Positions 50,291 to 60,028 of a DNA stretch of 64,000 nt are shown in pieces. Within the stretch, counting starts at the first letter, position 1. The number at the start of each line of letters is the position of its first letter. Position numbers and translations under genes: made by a program. The DNA lies in NCBI GenBank assembly GCA_031826515.1, contig CP134536.1:1810001-1874000 (forward strand), written 5' to 3'. The stretch is from Flavobacteriaceae bacterium HL-DH10. Its GTDB lineage: Bacteria > Bacteroidota > Bacteroidia > Flavobacteriales > Flavobacteriaceae. The notes beneath the pieces are model-generated. The model was not told the DNA's origin and did no database searches. It was given only the letters and a program-made list of their open reading frames with translations.

Positions 50291-51322
50291 ATGAAAAAAT
50301 TAATTACACTTTCAATGCTTTTTATGGCAACGGTATTATTTGCTCAGGAAGAGGAGGCTGCTCCATCATTTAGTGTTAGTGGAAGTATAGATGCTTATTA
50401 CAGAGCTAATTTAAATGCGCCAAACGATTTAGATAATTGGACTGCACCGGGCTCATCATTCGCAAACTTGCCAGGTTTTGCTTTAGGTATGGCAAATGTT
50501 GTTATGTCTTATGAAGGAGAAAAAGCAGGTTTTGTTGCCGATTTAGTATTTGGACCAAGAGGTACAGATGCTATTTTTGCTTCGCCTATGTATTCTGCAA
50601 CAGGAAACATTGTTAATCAATTATATGCTTACTGGAATGTTAGTGAGTCTGTAACTCTAACAATGGGTAACTTTAATACCTTTTTAGGTTATGAAGTTAT
50701 TTCTCCAACAGCAAACTTTAACTACAGTACATCTTATTTATTCTCTTATGGACCATTTAGCCATACAGGTTTAAAAGCTGATATTGCTTTATCGGAAGAT
50801 TTTAGCTTAATGTTAGGAGTAATGAACGATACAGATTTAACTGAATTTAACCCAACTGGAGATTATGCTTTTGGTGCACAATTAGGATTTAAAGGACAGT
50901 TCTTAAACTTCTTGTTAGATCCATCTTTTACTGAGATTGATTTTACAGGTGGATTTGATTTATCTGATGATTTCTTCTTAGGAATAAATGCAGCAAGTTT
51001 AACTGTTGAAGATGATGGAGGTTCTTTTACAGGTGTGGCATTATATCCACAGTTAGCTACTTCTGATTCCTTTACTATTGGTTTGAGAGGTGAGTATTTT
51101 ATGGAAGGTGATTTCTTTGGAGCTATTGGAGCTTCTGATGTTGATGGTGATGCTTCTGTATTTGCAGTAACATTAACTGGTAGTTTTGCAATTGATAATT
51201 TAACAATCAAGCCAGAATTAAGATTAGATTCTGCTAGTGAAGATGGAACTTTTATGGATAGTGATTTAATGCCATCTAAAAGCTTAAGTTCATTTGTATT
51301 AGCAGCTATTTACTCTTTCTAA
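50291..51322 (+). CDS. Outer-membrane porin-like beta-barrel
   Basis: A 343-residue protein with a signal peptide (MKKLITLSMLFMATVLFAQ). The mature chain shows alternating hydrophobic strands (FSVSGSIDAYYRANL, AGFVADLVFGPRG, ESVTLTMGNFNTFLGYEVI) and ends in a Phe after SFVLAAIYSF, a typical barrel ending. It resembles the BBP2-type putative porins. Placed just upstream of the first amt gene, it may admit small nitrogen solutes across the outer membrane; this is inferred from context. Confidence 0.82.
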   Translation: MKKLITLSMLFMATVLFAQEEEAAPSFSVSGSIDAYYRANLNAPNDLDNWTAPGSSFANLPGFALGMANVVMSYEGEKAGFVADLVFGPRGTDAIFASPMYSATGNIVNQLYAYWNVSESVTLTMGNFNTFLGYEVISPTANFNYSTSYLFSYGPFSHTGLKADIALSEDFSLMLGVMNDTDLTEFNPTGDYAFGAQLGFKGQFLNFLLDPSFTEIDFTGGFDLSDDFFLGINAASLTVEDDGGSFTGVALYPQLATSDSFTIGLRGEYFMEGDFFGAIGASDVDGDASVFAVTLTGSFAIDNLTIKPELRLDSASEDGTFMDSDLMPSKSLSSFVLAAIYSF

Positions 51323-51357
51323 GAAAAGTAAAAAATAAAATTTAACAAAGAGAATAA

Positions 51358-51398
51358 AATAAAGTTTCTGTTCTCTAAGAGCAGAAACTTTATTCTTT
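51358..51398 (+). terminator. Hairpin terminator between porin and amt1
   Basis: AATAAAGTTTCTG and CAGAAACTTTATT form a perfect 13-bp stem, followed by a T tract. It may reduce read-through into the first amt. Confidence 0.8.
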
Positions 51399-51427
51399 TT
51401 TAACACTAACCCTAAAAATTATATATT

Positions 51428-52714
51428 ATGTCAATGTTAAACATGCCCCTTATAATTCAAGATACCGCCGCAATAGAAGGCGACATGGGAATGCTTTGGA
51501 TGCTTATTTCAGGTATCTTAGTATTCTTCATGCAAGCAGGATTTTTCTTAGTAGAATCTGGAATGACAGATTCTAAAAACGCAGTGAATATCGCCATGAA
51601 AAACTTCTTGGACATTGCAGTTGGTTCTTTGGCTTTCTGGTTTGTTGGATATTCATTAATGTATGGTGCCGATCAAGGTGGAGGTTTCTTTCACTGGGGT
51701 GGATTTACTTTTTCTCAAGGAGCTGCCGATTTATTCTTCCAAACTGTATTTGCTGCTACTGCTGCAACTATTGTATCTGGAGCTATTGCAGGAAGAACAA
51801 AATATACAACTTACGCTATCTTTAGTATATTATTAACAGCTATCATTTACCCTATCGCTGGTGGTTGGGAATGGAACGGTGGTTGGTTAAATAATACTGA
51901 TGGTATTATGCCTGCTGAATTTATCGATTTTGCTGGGTCTTCTATAGTTCACTCTGTTGGTGGATGGGCTGCTTTAGTTGCTGCTTGGATGGTAGGACCA
52001 AGAATTGGTAAATATTTAGATGGGAAACCTGTTGAAATGCATGGACACAACCAAATGTATGCTACTTTAGGTGTATTTATTCTTTGGTTAGGATGGTTCG
52101 GTTTTAATGGTGGTTCTCAATTAGCATGGGGTGGCGATGATGCTACTGCTGCTTCTCAAGTGGTACTTGTAACTAATTTAGCAGCTGCGGCTGGTGCATT
52201 AAGTGCCTTACTATTTACTTGGATTAAAAATGGAAAACCTAATTTAGGAATGACTTTAAATGGAGCACTTGCAGGTCTTGTAAGTATTACTGCTGGTTGT
52301 GGTAATATGAGTGAAGGCGGTGCTGTTTTAGCTGGTTTAATAGGAGGTATTCTTGTCGTACTTTCAATAGGATTTATTGAAAAAACATTAAAAATTGATG
52401 ATGCTGTTGGTGCTATTTCTGTACATGGTGTTGCTGGTGCTTGGGGGACTTTAGTTATAGGTCTTTGGGGTATTGATGGTGATACTGGTATCGGTCTTTT
52501 CAATGGTGGAGGTGCTGCTCAATTAGGAGCACAAGCTATAGGAGTATTAGCTTATGCTGTATGGGCAATTGTTTTATCGTTTGTTTTCTTAGGAATTATG
52601 AAAAAGACAGTTGGACTTAGAGTTTCTGAATCTGAAGAAATTGCAGGTCTTGATATCTCTGAACATGGAACGTTAGCTTACCCAGGTAAGAGACAAAGAG
52701 AAATGGAAGATTAA
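51428..52714 (+). CDS. Ammonium transporter, first copy
   Basis: A 428-residue inner-membrane channel of the Amt/Mep family with about 11 helices. FFLVESGMTDSKNAVNI near residue 38, AATAATIVSGAIAGRTKY, and SIVHSVGGWAALVAAWMVGPRIGKY near 178 (conserved His pore region) are diagnostic. GISEMG-type HGVAGAWGTLVIGLW near 337 holds the second pore His. PII-encoding genes follow each amt copy, so gating by PII is expected. It shares its general plan with the second amt but is not its recent duplicate. Confidence 0.95.
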   Translation: MSMLNMPLIIQDTAAIEGDMGMLWMLISGILVFFMQAGFFLVESGMTDSKNAVNIAMKNFLDIAVGSLAFWFVGYSLMYGADQGGGFFHWGGFTFSQGAADLFFQTVFAATAATIVSGAIAGRTKYTTYAIFSILLTAIIYPIAGGWEWNGGWLNNTDGIMPAEFIDFAGSSIVHSVGGWAALVAAWMVGPRIGKYLDGKPVEMHGHNQMYATLGVFILWLGWFGFNGGSQLAWGGDDATAASQVVLVTNLAAAAGALSALLFTWIKNGKPNLGMTLNGALAGLVSITAGCGNMSEGGAVLAGLIGGILVVLSIGFIEKTLKIDDAVGAISVHGVAGAWGTLVIGLWGIDGDTGIGLFNGGGAAQLGAQAIGVLAYAVWAIVLSFVFLGIMKKTVGLRVSESEEIAGLDISEHGTLAYPGKRQREMED

Positions 52715-52751
52715 TTTCTATTACTATAATACACTTTTTTTGAAAATTTGA

Positions 52752-52784
52752 TAAAAAGATGCCTTATTAATAAGGCATCTTTTA
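52752..52784 (+). terminator. Terminator after amt1
   Basis: AAAAAGATGCCTTA and TAAGGCATCTTTT form a stem with loop TTAA. The amt2 terminator at 54508 carries the same GATGCCTT core, a sign of duplication. Confidence 0.85.
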
Positions 52785-52870
52785 ATTGTTTAAAAATGGT
52801 GGGTTTTGATTATAAAAGAATCTAAATATTCTTTAATATTGAATACTAAACAATTTAAGATAATATTATT

Positions 52871-53209
52871 ATGAAGAAAATTGAAGCAATTATTAGAAAA
52901 TCAAAGTATCGCGTAGTTAAAGAGGCTTTGCATGATGTTGGGGTGAATTTTTTCTCTTACTGGGATGTTACTGGTTTGGGAAATGAAAAAGAAGGTCATG
53001 TATATAGAGGCGTGTCTTACAGTACAAGTGATATTCAACGAAGACATATATCAATTGTTGTAAATGATGATTTTGAAGAAGCAACCATTCAAGCAATTCT
53101 TAATTCTGCTGGAACAGGAGAAGTTGGAGATGGTAAAATATTTGTATCAGATATAACTGAATGTTACAGAATACGTACTGGAGAAAAAGGTGGAGACACT
53201 TTAAAATAA
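52871..53209 (+). CDS. PII nitrogen regulatory protein, first copy
   Basis: A 112-residue protein of the GlnB/GlnK fold beginning MKKIEAIIRKSKYRVVKEAL. The T-loop region reads TGLGNEKEGHVYRGVSYSTSDIQRR and retains the YRGxxY tyrosine, but lacks the usual KxxIExVV basis after it. The C-terminal GDGKIFVSDITECYRIRTGEKG matches the B-loop and C-loop. Senses 2-oxoglutarate, ATP and ADP in the family. It follows amt1 and precedes amt2 with about 30 bp between, so it probably controls both. Confidence 0.92.
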   Translation: MKKIEAIIRKSKYRVVKEALHDVGVNFFSYWDVTGLGNEKEGHVYRGVSYSTSDIQRRHISIVVNDDFEEATIQAILNSAGTGEVGDGKIFVSDITECYRIRTGEKGGDTLK

Positions 53210-53240
53210 ATAATCATCAAATAAGACAATAAATATAATT

Positions 53241-54482
53241 ATGGAATTACTTACAACAAATAATGTATGGATGATGATCTGTACAGCACTGGTTTTCTTT
53301 ATGCATTTAGGTTTTGCATTTTTAGAAATCGGCTTAACTAGACAAAAAAATACAATAAACATATTATTTAAAAACATTTTTATTATTACAATAGGTCTAT
53401 TGCTATACTGCTTAATAGGTTTTAATTTAATGTATCCTGGTTTTGCTGAAGGTTCTTCAGGGATTTTTGGTTTTGCAGGTTTTGGATTAGATTCACCATT
53501 AACAGCAGAAGGAGCTTTAGATTTAACATATAATGAAGGCTATACGTATTGGACAGATTTCTTATTTCAAGGTATGTTTGCTGCAACAGCGGCAACTATA
53601 GTTTCTGGAGCTGTTGCTGAGCGTATGAAAATTGTACCATTTATGATTTTTGCTATTGTATATGTTGGGTTTGTTTACCCAATTGCAGGATCTTGGAAAT
53701 GGGGTGGCGGATTTTTACAAATGTTAGATACGCCTTTTTATGATTTTGCAGGTTCAACATTAGTACATTCAGTAGGTGGATGGGCAGCTATAGTAGCGGT
53801 TTGGTTACTAGGATCTCGTATAGGTAAGTTTAAAAGTGGAAAACCACAAGCTATTCCAGGTCATAATATACCATTAGCAACTGCTGGAGTTTTAATTCTT
53901 TGGTTAGGATGGTTTGGATTTAATGGTGGTTCAGTGCTTTCTGCAGATCCAACATTAACATCATTAACTTTAGTTACAACATGTTTAGCTGCTGCGGCTG
54001 GAGGGGTTGTTTGTATGCTTGTTTCTACGGCTATGTATAAAAATTTAGATTTAACAATGTTCTTAAATGGAATACTTGGAGGTTTAGTTGGTATTACTGC
54101 AGGTGCAGACCAAATGAGTCCTACCGATGCTATTTTAATAGGGTCTATAGCTGGTGCATTAATAGTATTTGCAGTAAGCTTTGTAGATAAATTAAAATTA
54201 GATGATCCTGTTGGAGCTATTGCAGTTCACCTTATTTGTGGTATTTGGGGAACGTTGGCTGTTGGTATATTTGGAAATTTAGCAGGAATGGATCAATTTA
54301 TTAGTCAATTAATAGGAGTAGGTTCTTATGCAGTATTTTGTACTATAACAGCGTTTATTATAATTTTTACGCTTAAGAAAACAATGGGAATAAGAGTCTC
54401 AGAAAAAGAAGAATTAGAAGGATTAGATGCTCATGAGCATGGTATGGATGCATATCCAGACTTTAGATTAAATGAACATTAA
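53241..54482 (+). CDS. Ammonium transporter, second copy
   Basis: A 413-residue Amt/Mep channel. FAFLEIGLTRQKNTINILFK replaces the first copy's VESGMTDSKN segment. AATAATIVSGAVAERMK near residue 125 and STLVHSVGGWAAIVAVWLLG near 178 hold the conserved sites, as does VHLICGIWGTLAVGIFG near 330. It has its own PII gene downstream after a terminator. Divergence from amt1 suggests different affinity or regulation, but this cannot be told from sequence. Confidence 0.94.
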   Translation: MELLTTNNVWMMICTALVFFMHLGFAFLEIGLTRQKNTINILFKNIFIITIGLLLYCLIGFNLMYPGFAEGSSGIFGFAGFGLDSPLTAEGALDLTYNEGYTYWTDFLFQGMFAATAATIVSGAVAERMKIVPFMIFAIVYVGFVYPIAGSWKWGGGFLQMLDTPFYDFAGSTLVHSVGGWAAIVAVWLLGSRIGKFKSGKPQAIPGHNIPLATAGVLILWLGWFGFNGGSVLSADPTLTSLTLVTTCLAAAAGGVVCMLVSTAMYKNLDLTMFLNGILGGLVGITAGADQMSPTDAILIGSIAGALIVFAVSFVDKLKLDDPVGAIAVHLICGIWGTLAVGIFGNLAGMDQFISQLIGVGSYAVFCTITAFIIIFTLKKTMGIRVSEKEELEGLDAHEHGMDAYPDFRLNEH

Positions 54483-54507
54483 AATATAATAACATTTAGT
54501 TAGTATT

Positions 54508-54548
54508 AAAAAGGATGCCTTGCTTTATGTAAGGCATCCTTTTTTTAT
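54508..54548 (+). terminator. Terminator after amt2
   Basis: AAAAAGGATGCCTT and AAGGCATCCTTTTT pair over 14 bp around GCTTTATGT, followed by more Ts. Confidence 0.9.
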
Positions 54549-54617
54549 GTTATAAAATAAATGATAAATACATTATAAAATTATTTAAATTTGATAGAAA
54601 TAATTAAAGGTGTTATC

Positions 54618-54956
54618 ATGAAAAAAATTGAAGCTATTATAAGAAAGTCGAAATTTAGTTCGGTAAAAGAAGCATTGCATGAAGTAGGTGTGAATTTTTT
54701 TTCCTATTGGGATGTTACTGGAATAGGAAATGAAAAAGAAGGACATGTCTACAGAGGTGTCTCATATAGTACTAGTGATATTCAACGTAGGTACCTCTCT
54801 ATTGTTGTTAATGATGATTTTGCGGATGCAACTGTTAAAGCAATTATTACTTCTGCTGGAACAGGTAATGTAGGTGATGGTAAAATATTTGTTTCAAATA
54901 TAAAGGAAGGCTACAGAATTAGAACTGGTGAAAAAGGTAATGACACTTTGAATTAG
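54618..54956 (+). CDS. PII nitrogen regulatory protein, second copy
   Basis: ATG at 54618 is used because it aligns exactly with the first PII copy; a longer frame from 54591 adds nine unmatched residues. The 112-residue product (MKKIEAIIRKSKFSSVKEAL) is about 80% identical to copy one by eye, including the altered T-loop TGIGNEKEGHVYRGVSYSTSDIQRRY. The terminator before it means it must have its own promoter. Two PII paralogues usually respond to different transporters or enzymes. Confidence 0.92.
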   Translation: MKKIEAIIRKSKFSSVKEALHEVGVNFFSYWDVTGIGNEKEGHVYRGVSYSTSDIQRRYLSIVVNDDFADATVKAIITSAGTGNVGDGKIFVSNIKEGYRIRTGEKGNDTLN

Positions 54957-54987
54957 TGCTTGTTACCAATCTAAATTAACATAAAAA

Positions 54988-55025
54988 GAGGCTATCTAAA
55001 AAGTAATTACTTTTTAGATAGCCTC
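54988..55025. terminator. Bidirectional terminator between PII-2 and ppc
   Basis: A perfect 38-bp palindrome, arm GAGGCTATCTAAAAAGTAA and its exact complement. It stops convergent transcripts from glnK-like and ppc genes. Confidence 0.88.
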
Positions 55026-55051
55026 TATAAATATTGTTTAAGAAATATTAA

Positions 55052-57640
55052 TTAAGCAGAATTTCTACTAGCATTAATATTTCCAAATAAAGAACGTGTT
55101 ACAATTTTTTCATATATTTTTAATTGTTCTTCGTCTTTTACTCCCGATTTTATTAGCTCTTGAATTTTTTTAAGTGCATATTGTTGTATCGTAAGTAATG
55201 GTAAAACAATAGACTCTCTTACTTCAATAGAGGCTTTTCCAGAAGGCTCATTTTCCATGAGTTCTTTATATCCTGTAAGTTTTAGTAAAAGTGATTTTGT
55301 AGTATTGTATTCTGCGTAAATAATATTCCAGAAATCACCAAATTCTTCATCTTCAGACATGTATTTTGTTAAATCGAAAAATGATTTGGTTAAAGACATC
55401 ATACTGTTTTCTAAAAGCGTTTTAAAGAATTTAGAGTTTTTGTAAAGTTGTTCTACTTTATAAAATTCGCCTTTATCTTCATATTTTTTTAGTGCTGTAC
55501 CAACACCGAAAAATCCAGGAACATTTTGTTTTAACTGACTCCAAGAACCTACAAACGGTATGGCTCTTAAATCTGAAAATATTAACTTATCTGAACTACC
55601 TCGTTTTGATGGTCTACTACCAATATTAGTTTTTGCATAATACTTTAAAGTACTCATCCTTTCTAAATAAGGAATAAACATGTCATGACTTTTAAAGTTT
55701 TTGTATGCTTCATAACTTGTTTCAGCCAAGTCATTCATAACAACTTTGTCTTCTTTAGTCATTAAATGCTTGTCTTTACCAATACGGTTAAACATACCAG
55801 AACTTATTAATTGTTCTAAGTTGTATTGCGAAGAATCTAAAGTTCCGAAATTAGAGCTAATCGTTTGTCCTTGAATAGTAAGTTGTACTTCTTTGTCTTC
55901 AATAGTAGGTCCTAAAGAAGAGTAAAACTGGTGTGTTTTTCCGCCACCTCTAGCTGGAGGACCTCCACGACCATCAAAGAATATAGCTGTAATGTCATAT
56001 TTTCTAGACATTTCGGTAAGCAACTCTTTAGCTTTATAAATACCCCAGTTTGCCATTAAATAACCACCGTCTTTTGTCCCATCTGAGAAGCCAAGCATAA
56101 TAGTTTGTTTGTTTCCACGACTTTTTAAATGGGCTTTGTAAGCTGGGTTTGTGTATAATTGCTCCATAACCATTGGGGCATTTTCCAAATCGGTAATGGT
56201 TTCAAATAGCGGTGCAACATCTACAGTTAAGTTCTCTTTAAATGCAACCATTTTAAGCATTGCAAATAACTGCATAACATTTAATGCCGTTTGGTTGTTA
56301 CTTATAATGTATCTATTAGCACCTCGCTCGCCATTGGTTTTCTGTATGGCTTTGATGGCTTCAATAGTTTTTAAGGTATTGAAAACCATTTCATCTTCAA
56401 AAGCATCAATATCAATGGTTTCATCTGAAACCTCAGATAAAATTTTAATTTGTTCGTCTTCAGAAAGATCGTGATAATTTTTAGGGAAAGATTTAGCGCC
56501 TTTCTCAATTAATTGATCGATTACTGTTGTAAAAACAGAATGATGAATTCTGCTATCTTGACGAATATCTAAGGTTGCAAAATTAAATCCGAAAAGATGA
56601 ATTCTATTAATTAAGTTATTTATTTCACTAACATATAAAGATTGATGTTTTTCTACAATAAGGTTTCTAATACTCAATAACTCTGTAAGAAGCTCTTTGG
56701 CTGTAATGGTTTCAGGAGTATTTAAATTTACACTGTAGTTATACATGATAGTTTCCAAGCGAATAATACGCTCTTCAACACCTCTAAAAGTTAGTTTTCG
56801 TCTTAAATTTTTAAGATCTGAATAGTATTTTTTTAATATAGCTTGTTTTAGCTTATTGGCAACTTTTATTGTCGTATCTGGTTTTACAAAAGGATTTCCA
56901 TCACGATCGCCTCCTGGCCAAAAACCAATATTAATTATTTCGTTGTGTTTTTTACTGTCGTCGTAAATATTTTGTTGGATGTAATTGTAAATTTCTCCGA
57001 AGGACTGATAAAAAACATTTTCTAAATACCAAATTAAGCTTTTAGCTTCATCATAAGGCGTTGGTTTTTCATGCTTAAAGAAAGGTGTTTTTCCTAATTG
57101 AGCAAACAAATCATTAATTCCAGAAAGGTCATTATTTTTAATAGCTGCTGTTAAATCGGTAATGATACCAAGTACAGTTCCTGGGTAAAATTGTGTTGGG
57201 TGTGCGGTTAAAACAATACGCACTTTAAATTCTTCTAAATAACTTTTTAATTCTTCTAATTTATTTTCAGAAGAGGCTGTTTCTTTAAGATTTCTTAAGG
57301 TTCCAATCCCTTCCATATTATTTACCGTAGGAAAGGCAGCATCTTCAACAGCATCAAATAATACAACTTGACGTTCTATGTATTGTATGAATCTAAATAA
57401 CAGGTTTATCTGGCTTTCTTTAGAGCGTCTTCCTTGATATTTTCTAAAAAAAGTATCTACTATAGTTGTAGGGTCGTCTCCATTTGCAAATCCTTTTTTA
57501 CAAGTTTCGTGAAATAAAGGAAGAAGCACTCCTGTTTTTGTAATAGTATCAAAGGGTAAGGTCATAAATATACTATTGTATATTTGGTATTTTGACAAAA
57601 CGCTTTGTTTAAATCGTGTTAATTTTGGCTCTACTGACAT
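55052..57640 (-). CDS. ppc: Phosphoenolpyruvate carboxylase
   Basis: Fixes bicarbonate onto PEP to give oxaloacetate, feeding aspartate and glutamate synthesis. 862 residues, a normal length. VLTAHPTQFYPGTVLGIIT near residue 143 holds the catalytic His, and GFWPGGDRDGNPFVKPDTT near 238, GFSDGTKDGGYLMANWGIY near 532 and IFFDGRGGPPARGGG near 563 are signature blocks. The end NINASRNSA replaces the usual aspartate-sensitive IAAGMRNTG, so inhibition by aspartate may differ. Placement beside amt/PII genes fits carbon-nitrogen balance. Confidence 0.95.
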   Translation of the reverse strand: MSVEPKLTRFKQSVLSKYQIYNSIFMTLPFDTITKTGVLLPLFHETCKKGFANGDDPTTIVDTFFRKYQGRRSKESQINLLFRFIQYIERQVVLFDAVEDAAFPTVNNMEGIGTLRNLKETASSENKLEELKSYLEEFKVRIVLTAHPTQFYPGTVLGIITDLTAAIKNNDLSGINDLFAQLGKTPFFKHEKPTPYDEAKSLIWYLENVFYQSFGEIYNYIQQNIYDDSKKHNEIINIGFWPGGDRDGNPFVKPDTTIKVANKLKQAILKKYYSDLKNLRRKLTFRGVEERIIRLETIMYNYSVNLNTPETITAKELLTELLSIRNLIVEKHQSLYVSEINNLINRIHLFGFNFATLDIRQDSRIHHSVFTTVIDQLIEKGAKSFPKNYHDLSEDEQIKILSEVSDETIDIDAFEDEMVFNTLKTIEAIKAIQKTNGERGANRYIISNNQTALNVMQLFAMLKMVAFKENLTVDVAPLFETITDLENAPMVMEQLYTNPAYKAHLKSRGNKQTIMLGFSDGTKDGGYLMANWGIYKAKELLTEMSRKYDITAIFFDGRGGPPARGGGKTHQFYSSLGPTIEDKEVQLTIQGQTISSNFGTLDSSQYNLEQLISSGMFNRIGKDKHLMTKEDKVVMNDLAETSYEAYKNFKSHDMFIPYLERMSTLKYYAKTNIGSRPSKRGSSDKLIFSDLRAIPFVGSWSQLKQNVPGFFGVGTALKKYEDKGEFYKVEQLYKNSKFFKTLLENSMMSLTKSFFDLTKYMSEDEEFGDFWNIIYAEYNTTKSLLLKLTGYKELMENEPSGKASIEVRESIVLPLLTIQQYALKKIQELIKSGVKDEEQLKIYEKIVTRSLFGNINASRNSA

Positions 57641-57973
57641 GATATCGTTCTATTGAAAATTAGTCATAAAAATAGTAAAGCTTTAGTAAAGGAACATGGT
57701 CTTGCTAAAGTTTTATTGATTTTTGTTGTTTGATGAATTCTAGTTAAGAATAATTAAAAAAAAAGGAACTATGATAGTATCTTTCTAATTAATTTACCAC
57801 TTTATTTAATGCTTTTTAAGAAACTTCATATATGAGAGTATGATATATATCATATTTCGGGCTAAAAGAACAGCATACTTTTGCTGATTAGTAAATTAAA
57901 GATTATAGATGAAATATTCTTGACTTTTAAGGAGGTTACATCTAATAATTGAAAAACAATAAATATTAAGTAT
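57641..57973. other. Divergent intergenic region, nothing recognisable
   Basis: 333 bp between ppc (minus) and the 609-residue protein gene (plus). AT-rich with no gene or clear hairpin. AAGGAGG at 57929-57935 lies too far from the start to act as a ribosome site. Confidence 0.4.
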
Positions 57974-59803
57974 ATGAAAAAAGCACATTCATTCCATATC
58001 CCAGTAATGGGTATAGGATTTACAATAGATTCGCCTTTAAAAGTGGCTCAATATGGTATTGATTCTGTTATTTCTTTGGTAGATGATATTCTTATTGAGA
58101 AATTAAGAAAAATGTATAGTGAAAAATTTGAGATTCCTTATAGCGAAATCACAGATAAAGTAGATGATTTTAGAGCAAAAAGGATTACTTCATATTTAAA
58201 TTTGATACATGATACTGTAGAAAAAAAGTTTGAAGCTTTAAAAAATATAACACTTGAAAAAAGTGATGATATGAAAGCTTATATAAACATGTTGCCTTCA
58301 AATTCGTCAATAAAAGCAGAGTTTAAAAAATTAACAGAAACAGGATTTAATGTTTCTGAAATTAAAAATTGGGCAGCTAAAAATTTGACAAAAGGAAGTA
58401 TAGATGTTAATATTATGACTAAGGTTGATAAAGACAACTATATTAAAGACCAACAATTGCCTTCAGAATATAATGATGCTCATGCCGCTTTAAGAGGTTT
58501 TGCCAATAGTAAATTAAATGCTTCGGTTGTATTATCGGCAGGTATGAATCCTAGACTGTATGCTTACATGAGTCAATTTGATGATTTTTACCCAACACAA
58601 ACAGGTGCTTTTAACAAGAAAATTATCTTGAAGGTTAGCGATTATAGATCGGCATTAATTCAAGGTAAGTTTTTAGCAAAAAAGGGTTTATGGGTTTCAG
58701 AATACAGAATAGAATCTGGACTTAATTGTGGTGGACATGCTTTTGCTACCGATGGATATCTTTTAGGACCTGTTTTAGCAGAATTTAAAGAAAAACGAGA
58801 AGAGTTAAGAGCCTCTATAGAAAGTGTTTTAAATCAAGAATTAGAAAATCAAGGTCGTGTTATTTCAGAAACACCTTTAAAAATAGAGATTTCTGCTCAA
58901 GGTGGTGTTGGAACACATGAAGAACATGAATTTTTAATGGATACCTATGAGTTAGATTCTATTGGTTGGGGAACACCTTTTTTGTTGGTTCCAGAAGCTA
59001 CAACGGTAGATAAAAAAACATTAAATCAGTTAGTTGCAGCTAAAGAAGATGATTTGTATTTAAGTGATATTTCGCCATTAGGAATTCCTTTTAATAGTCT
59101 TAGAGGAAATACTAAAGATTTAGAAAAAGAAGTGTTAATTAAAAAAGGAAGACCAGGAAGTGCTTGTCCTAAAAAGTTTGTGTCATTAAACAAAGAATTT
59201 AAAGAAAAAGGGATTTGTGTGGCTTCTAGAGAATATCAATATTTAAAAATTAAAGAATTAGAGAATGAAGGTTTACCTGAAAGAGAATTTCAGAACAAAT
59301 ACAATAAGATTATTGAAAAATCTTGTACCTGTGTTGGTTTAGGAACATCGGCCTTATTAGCATATAATTTAGATACAAAAACAGAAGGTGAAGGCGTTTC
59401 TATTTGTCCCGGACCCAATATGGCATATTATTCAAAAATTATGAGTTTGAAAAATATGACCGATCATATTTATGCAAGAGATAACATGGTATCTAGAACC
59501 GATAGACCAAATTTATTTATTAAAGAGCTTTATATTTATATTGATTATTTAAAAAATAAGTTAGAAGAAGTAAATACAGAATTAACTAAGAAAGAAGAGA
59601 AATATTTCTTAACATTTACTCGTAATATGAATGAAGGTGTGGCTTATTATAAATCTTTGTTTAGCGAATTAAAAAACACGTTTAATGACATAAAAGAGGA
59701 GGTTTTAAATGAGTTGGATAAGGGTGAAAAAACACTGAGACTAATAGCTTTAGAAATTGAAAATTTGTCTGTTAAAAATCAAAATGTTAAAGTGTTAGCA
59801 TAG
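57974..59803 (+). CDS. Conserved Cys-rich protein of unknown function
   Basis: A 609-residue cytoplasmic protein starting MKKAHSFHIPVMGIGFTIDS. The N-terminal PLKVAQYGIDSVISLVDD looks like the first strand-helix of a TIM-barrel enzyme. Cysteines cluster in SGLNCGGHAFATDGYLLGP near residue 255, RPGSACPKKF near 395, KGICVASREY near 412, IEKSCTCVGLGTSALL near 452 and GVSICPGPNMAYYS near 475. That pattern suggests an Fe-S or flavin enzyme. I recall uncharacterised homologues in other Bacteroidota but no assigned activity. nadA begins 225 bp downstream on the same strand. Confidence 0.72.
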   Translation: MKKAHSFHIPVMGIGFTIDSPLKVAQYGIDSVISLVDDILIEKLRKMYSEKFEIPYSEITDKVDDFRAKRITSYLNLIHDTVEKKFEALKNITLEKSDDMKAYINMLPSNSSIKAEFKKLTETGFNVSEIKNWAAKNLTKGSIDVNIMTKVDKDNYIKDQQLPSEYNDAHAALRGFANSKLNASVVLSAGMNPRLYAYMSQFDDFYPTQTGAFNKKIILKVSDYRSALIQGKFLAKKGLWVSEYRIESGLNCGGHAFATDGYLLGPVLAEFKEKREELRASIESVLNQELENQGRVISETPLKIEISAQGGVGTHEEHEFLMDTYELDSIGWGTPFLLVPEATTVDKKTLNQLVAAKEDDLYLSDISPLGIPFNSLRGNTKDLEKEVLIKKGRPGSACPKKFVSLNKEFKEKGICVASREYQYLKIKELENEGLPEREFQNKYNKIIEKSCTCVGLGTSALLAYNLDTKTEGEGVSICPGPNMAYYSKIMSLKNMTDHIYARDNMVSRTDRPNLFIKELYIYIDYLKNKLEEVNTELTKKEEKYFLTFTRNMNEGVAYYKSLFSELKNTFNDIKEEVLNELDKGEKTLRLIALEIENLSVKNQNVKVLA

Positions 59804-60028
59804 AATGAAATGTATTATTCAAAACTAGAGTTTTAGTTTTATTAATGAAATAAGCGTTTGTTTGTTAAGAATTTAAATAATTGCAAAAAACCTAATATGT
59901 CTTTAATTCTCCGTTATTTTTTGAGGTAAATACAATTCATTATAATTTTAATTAAGATATTTGTAAAAAGTAAAGCCTTAGTACAACTATTGGTTTTGCT
60001 TAATTAAAATAAATAGTTTTAATTAAGA

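Noticed and set aside
57929-57935. AAGGAGG as ribosome binding site of the Cys-rich protein gene
   Set aside because: It is 38 bp before the ATG, and Bacteroidota rarely depend on such sites.
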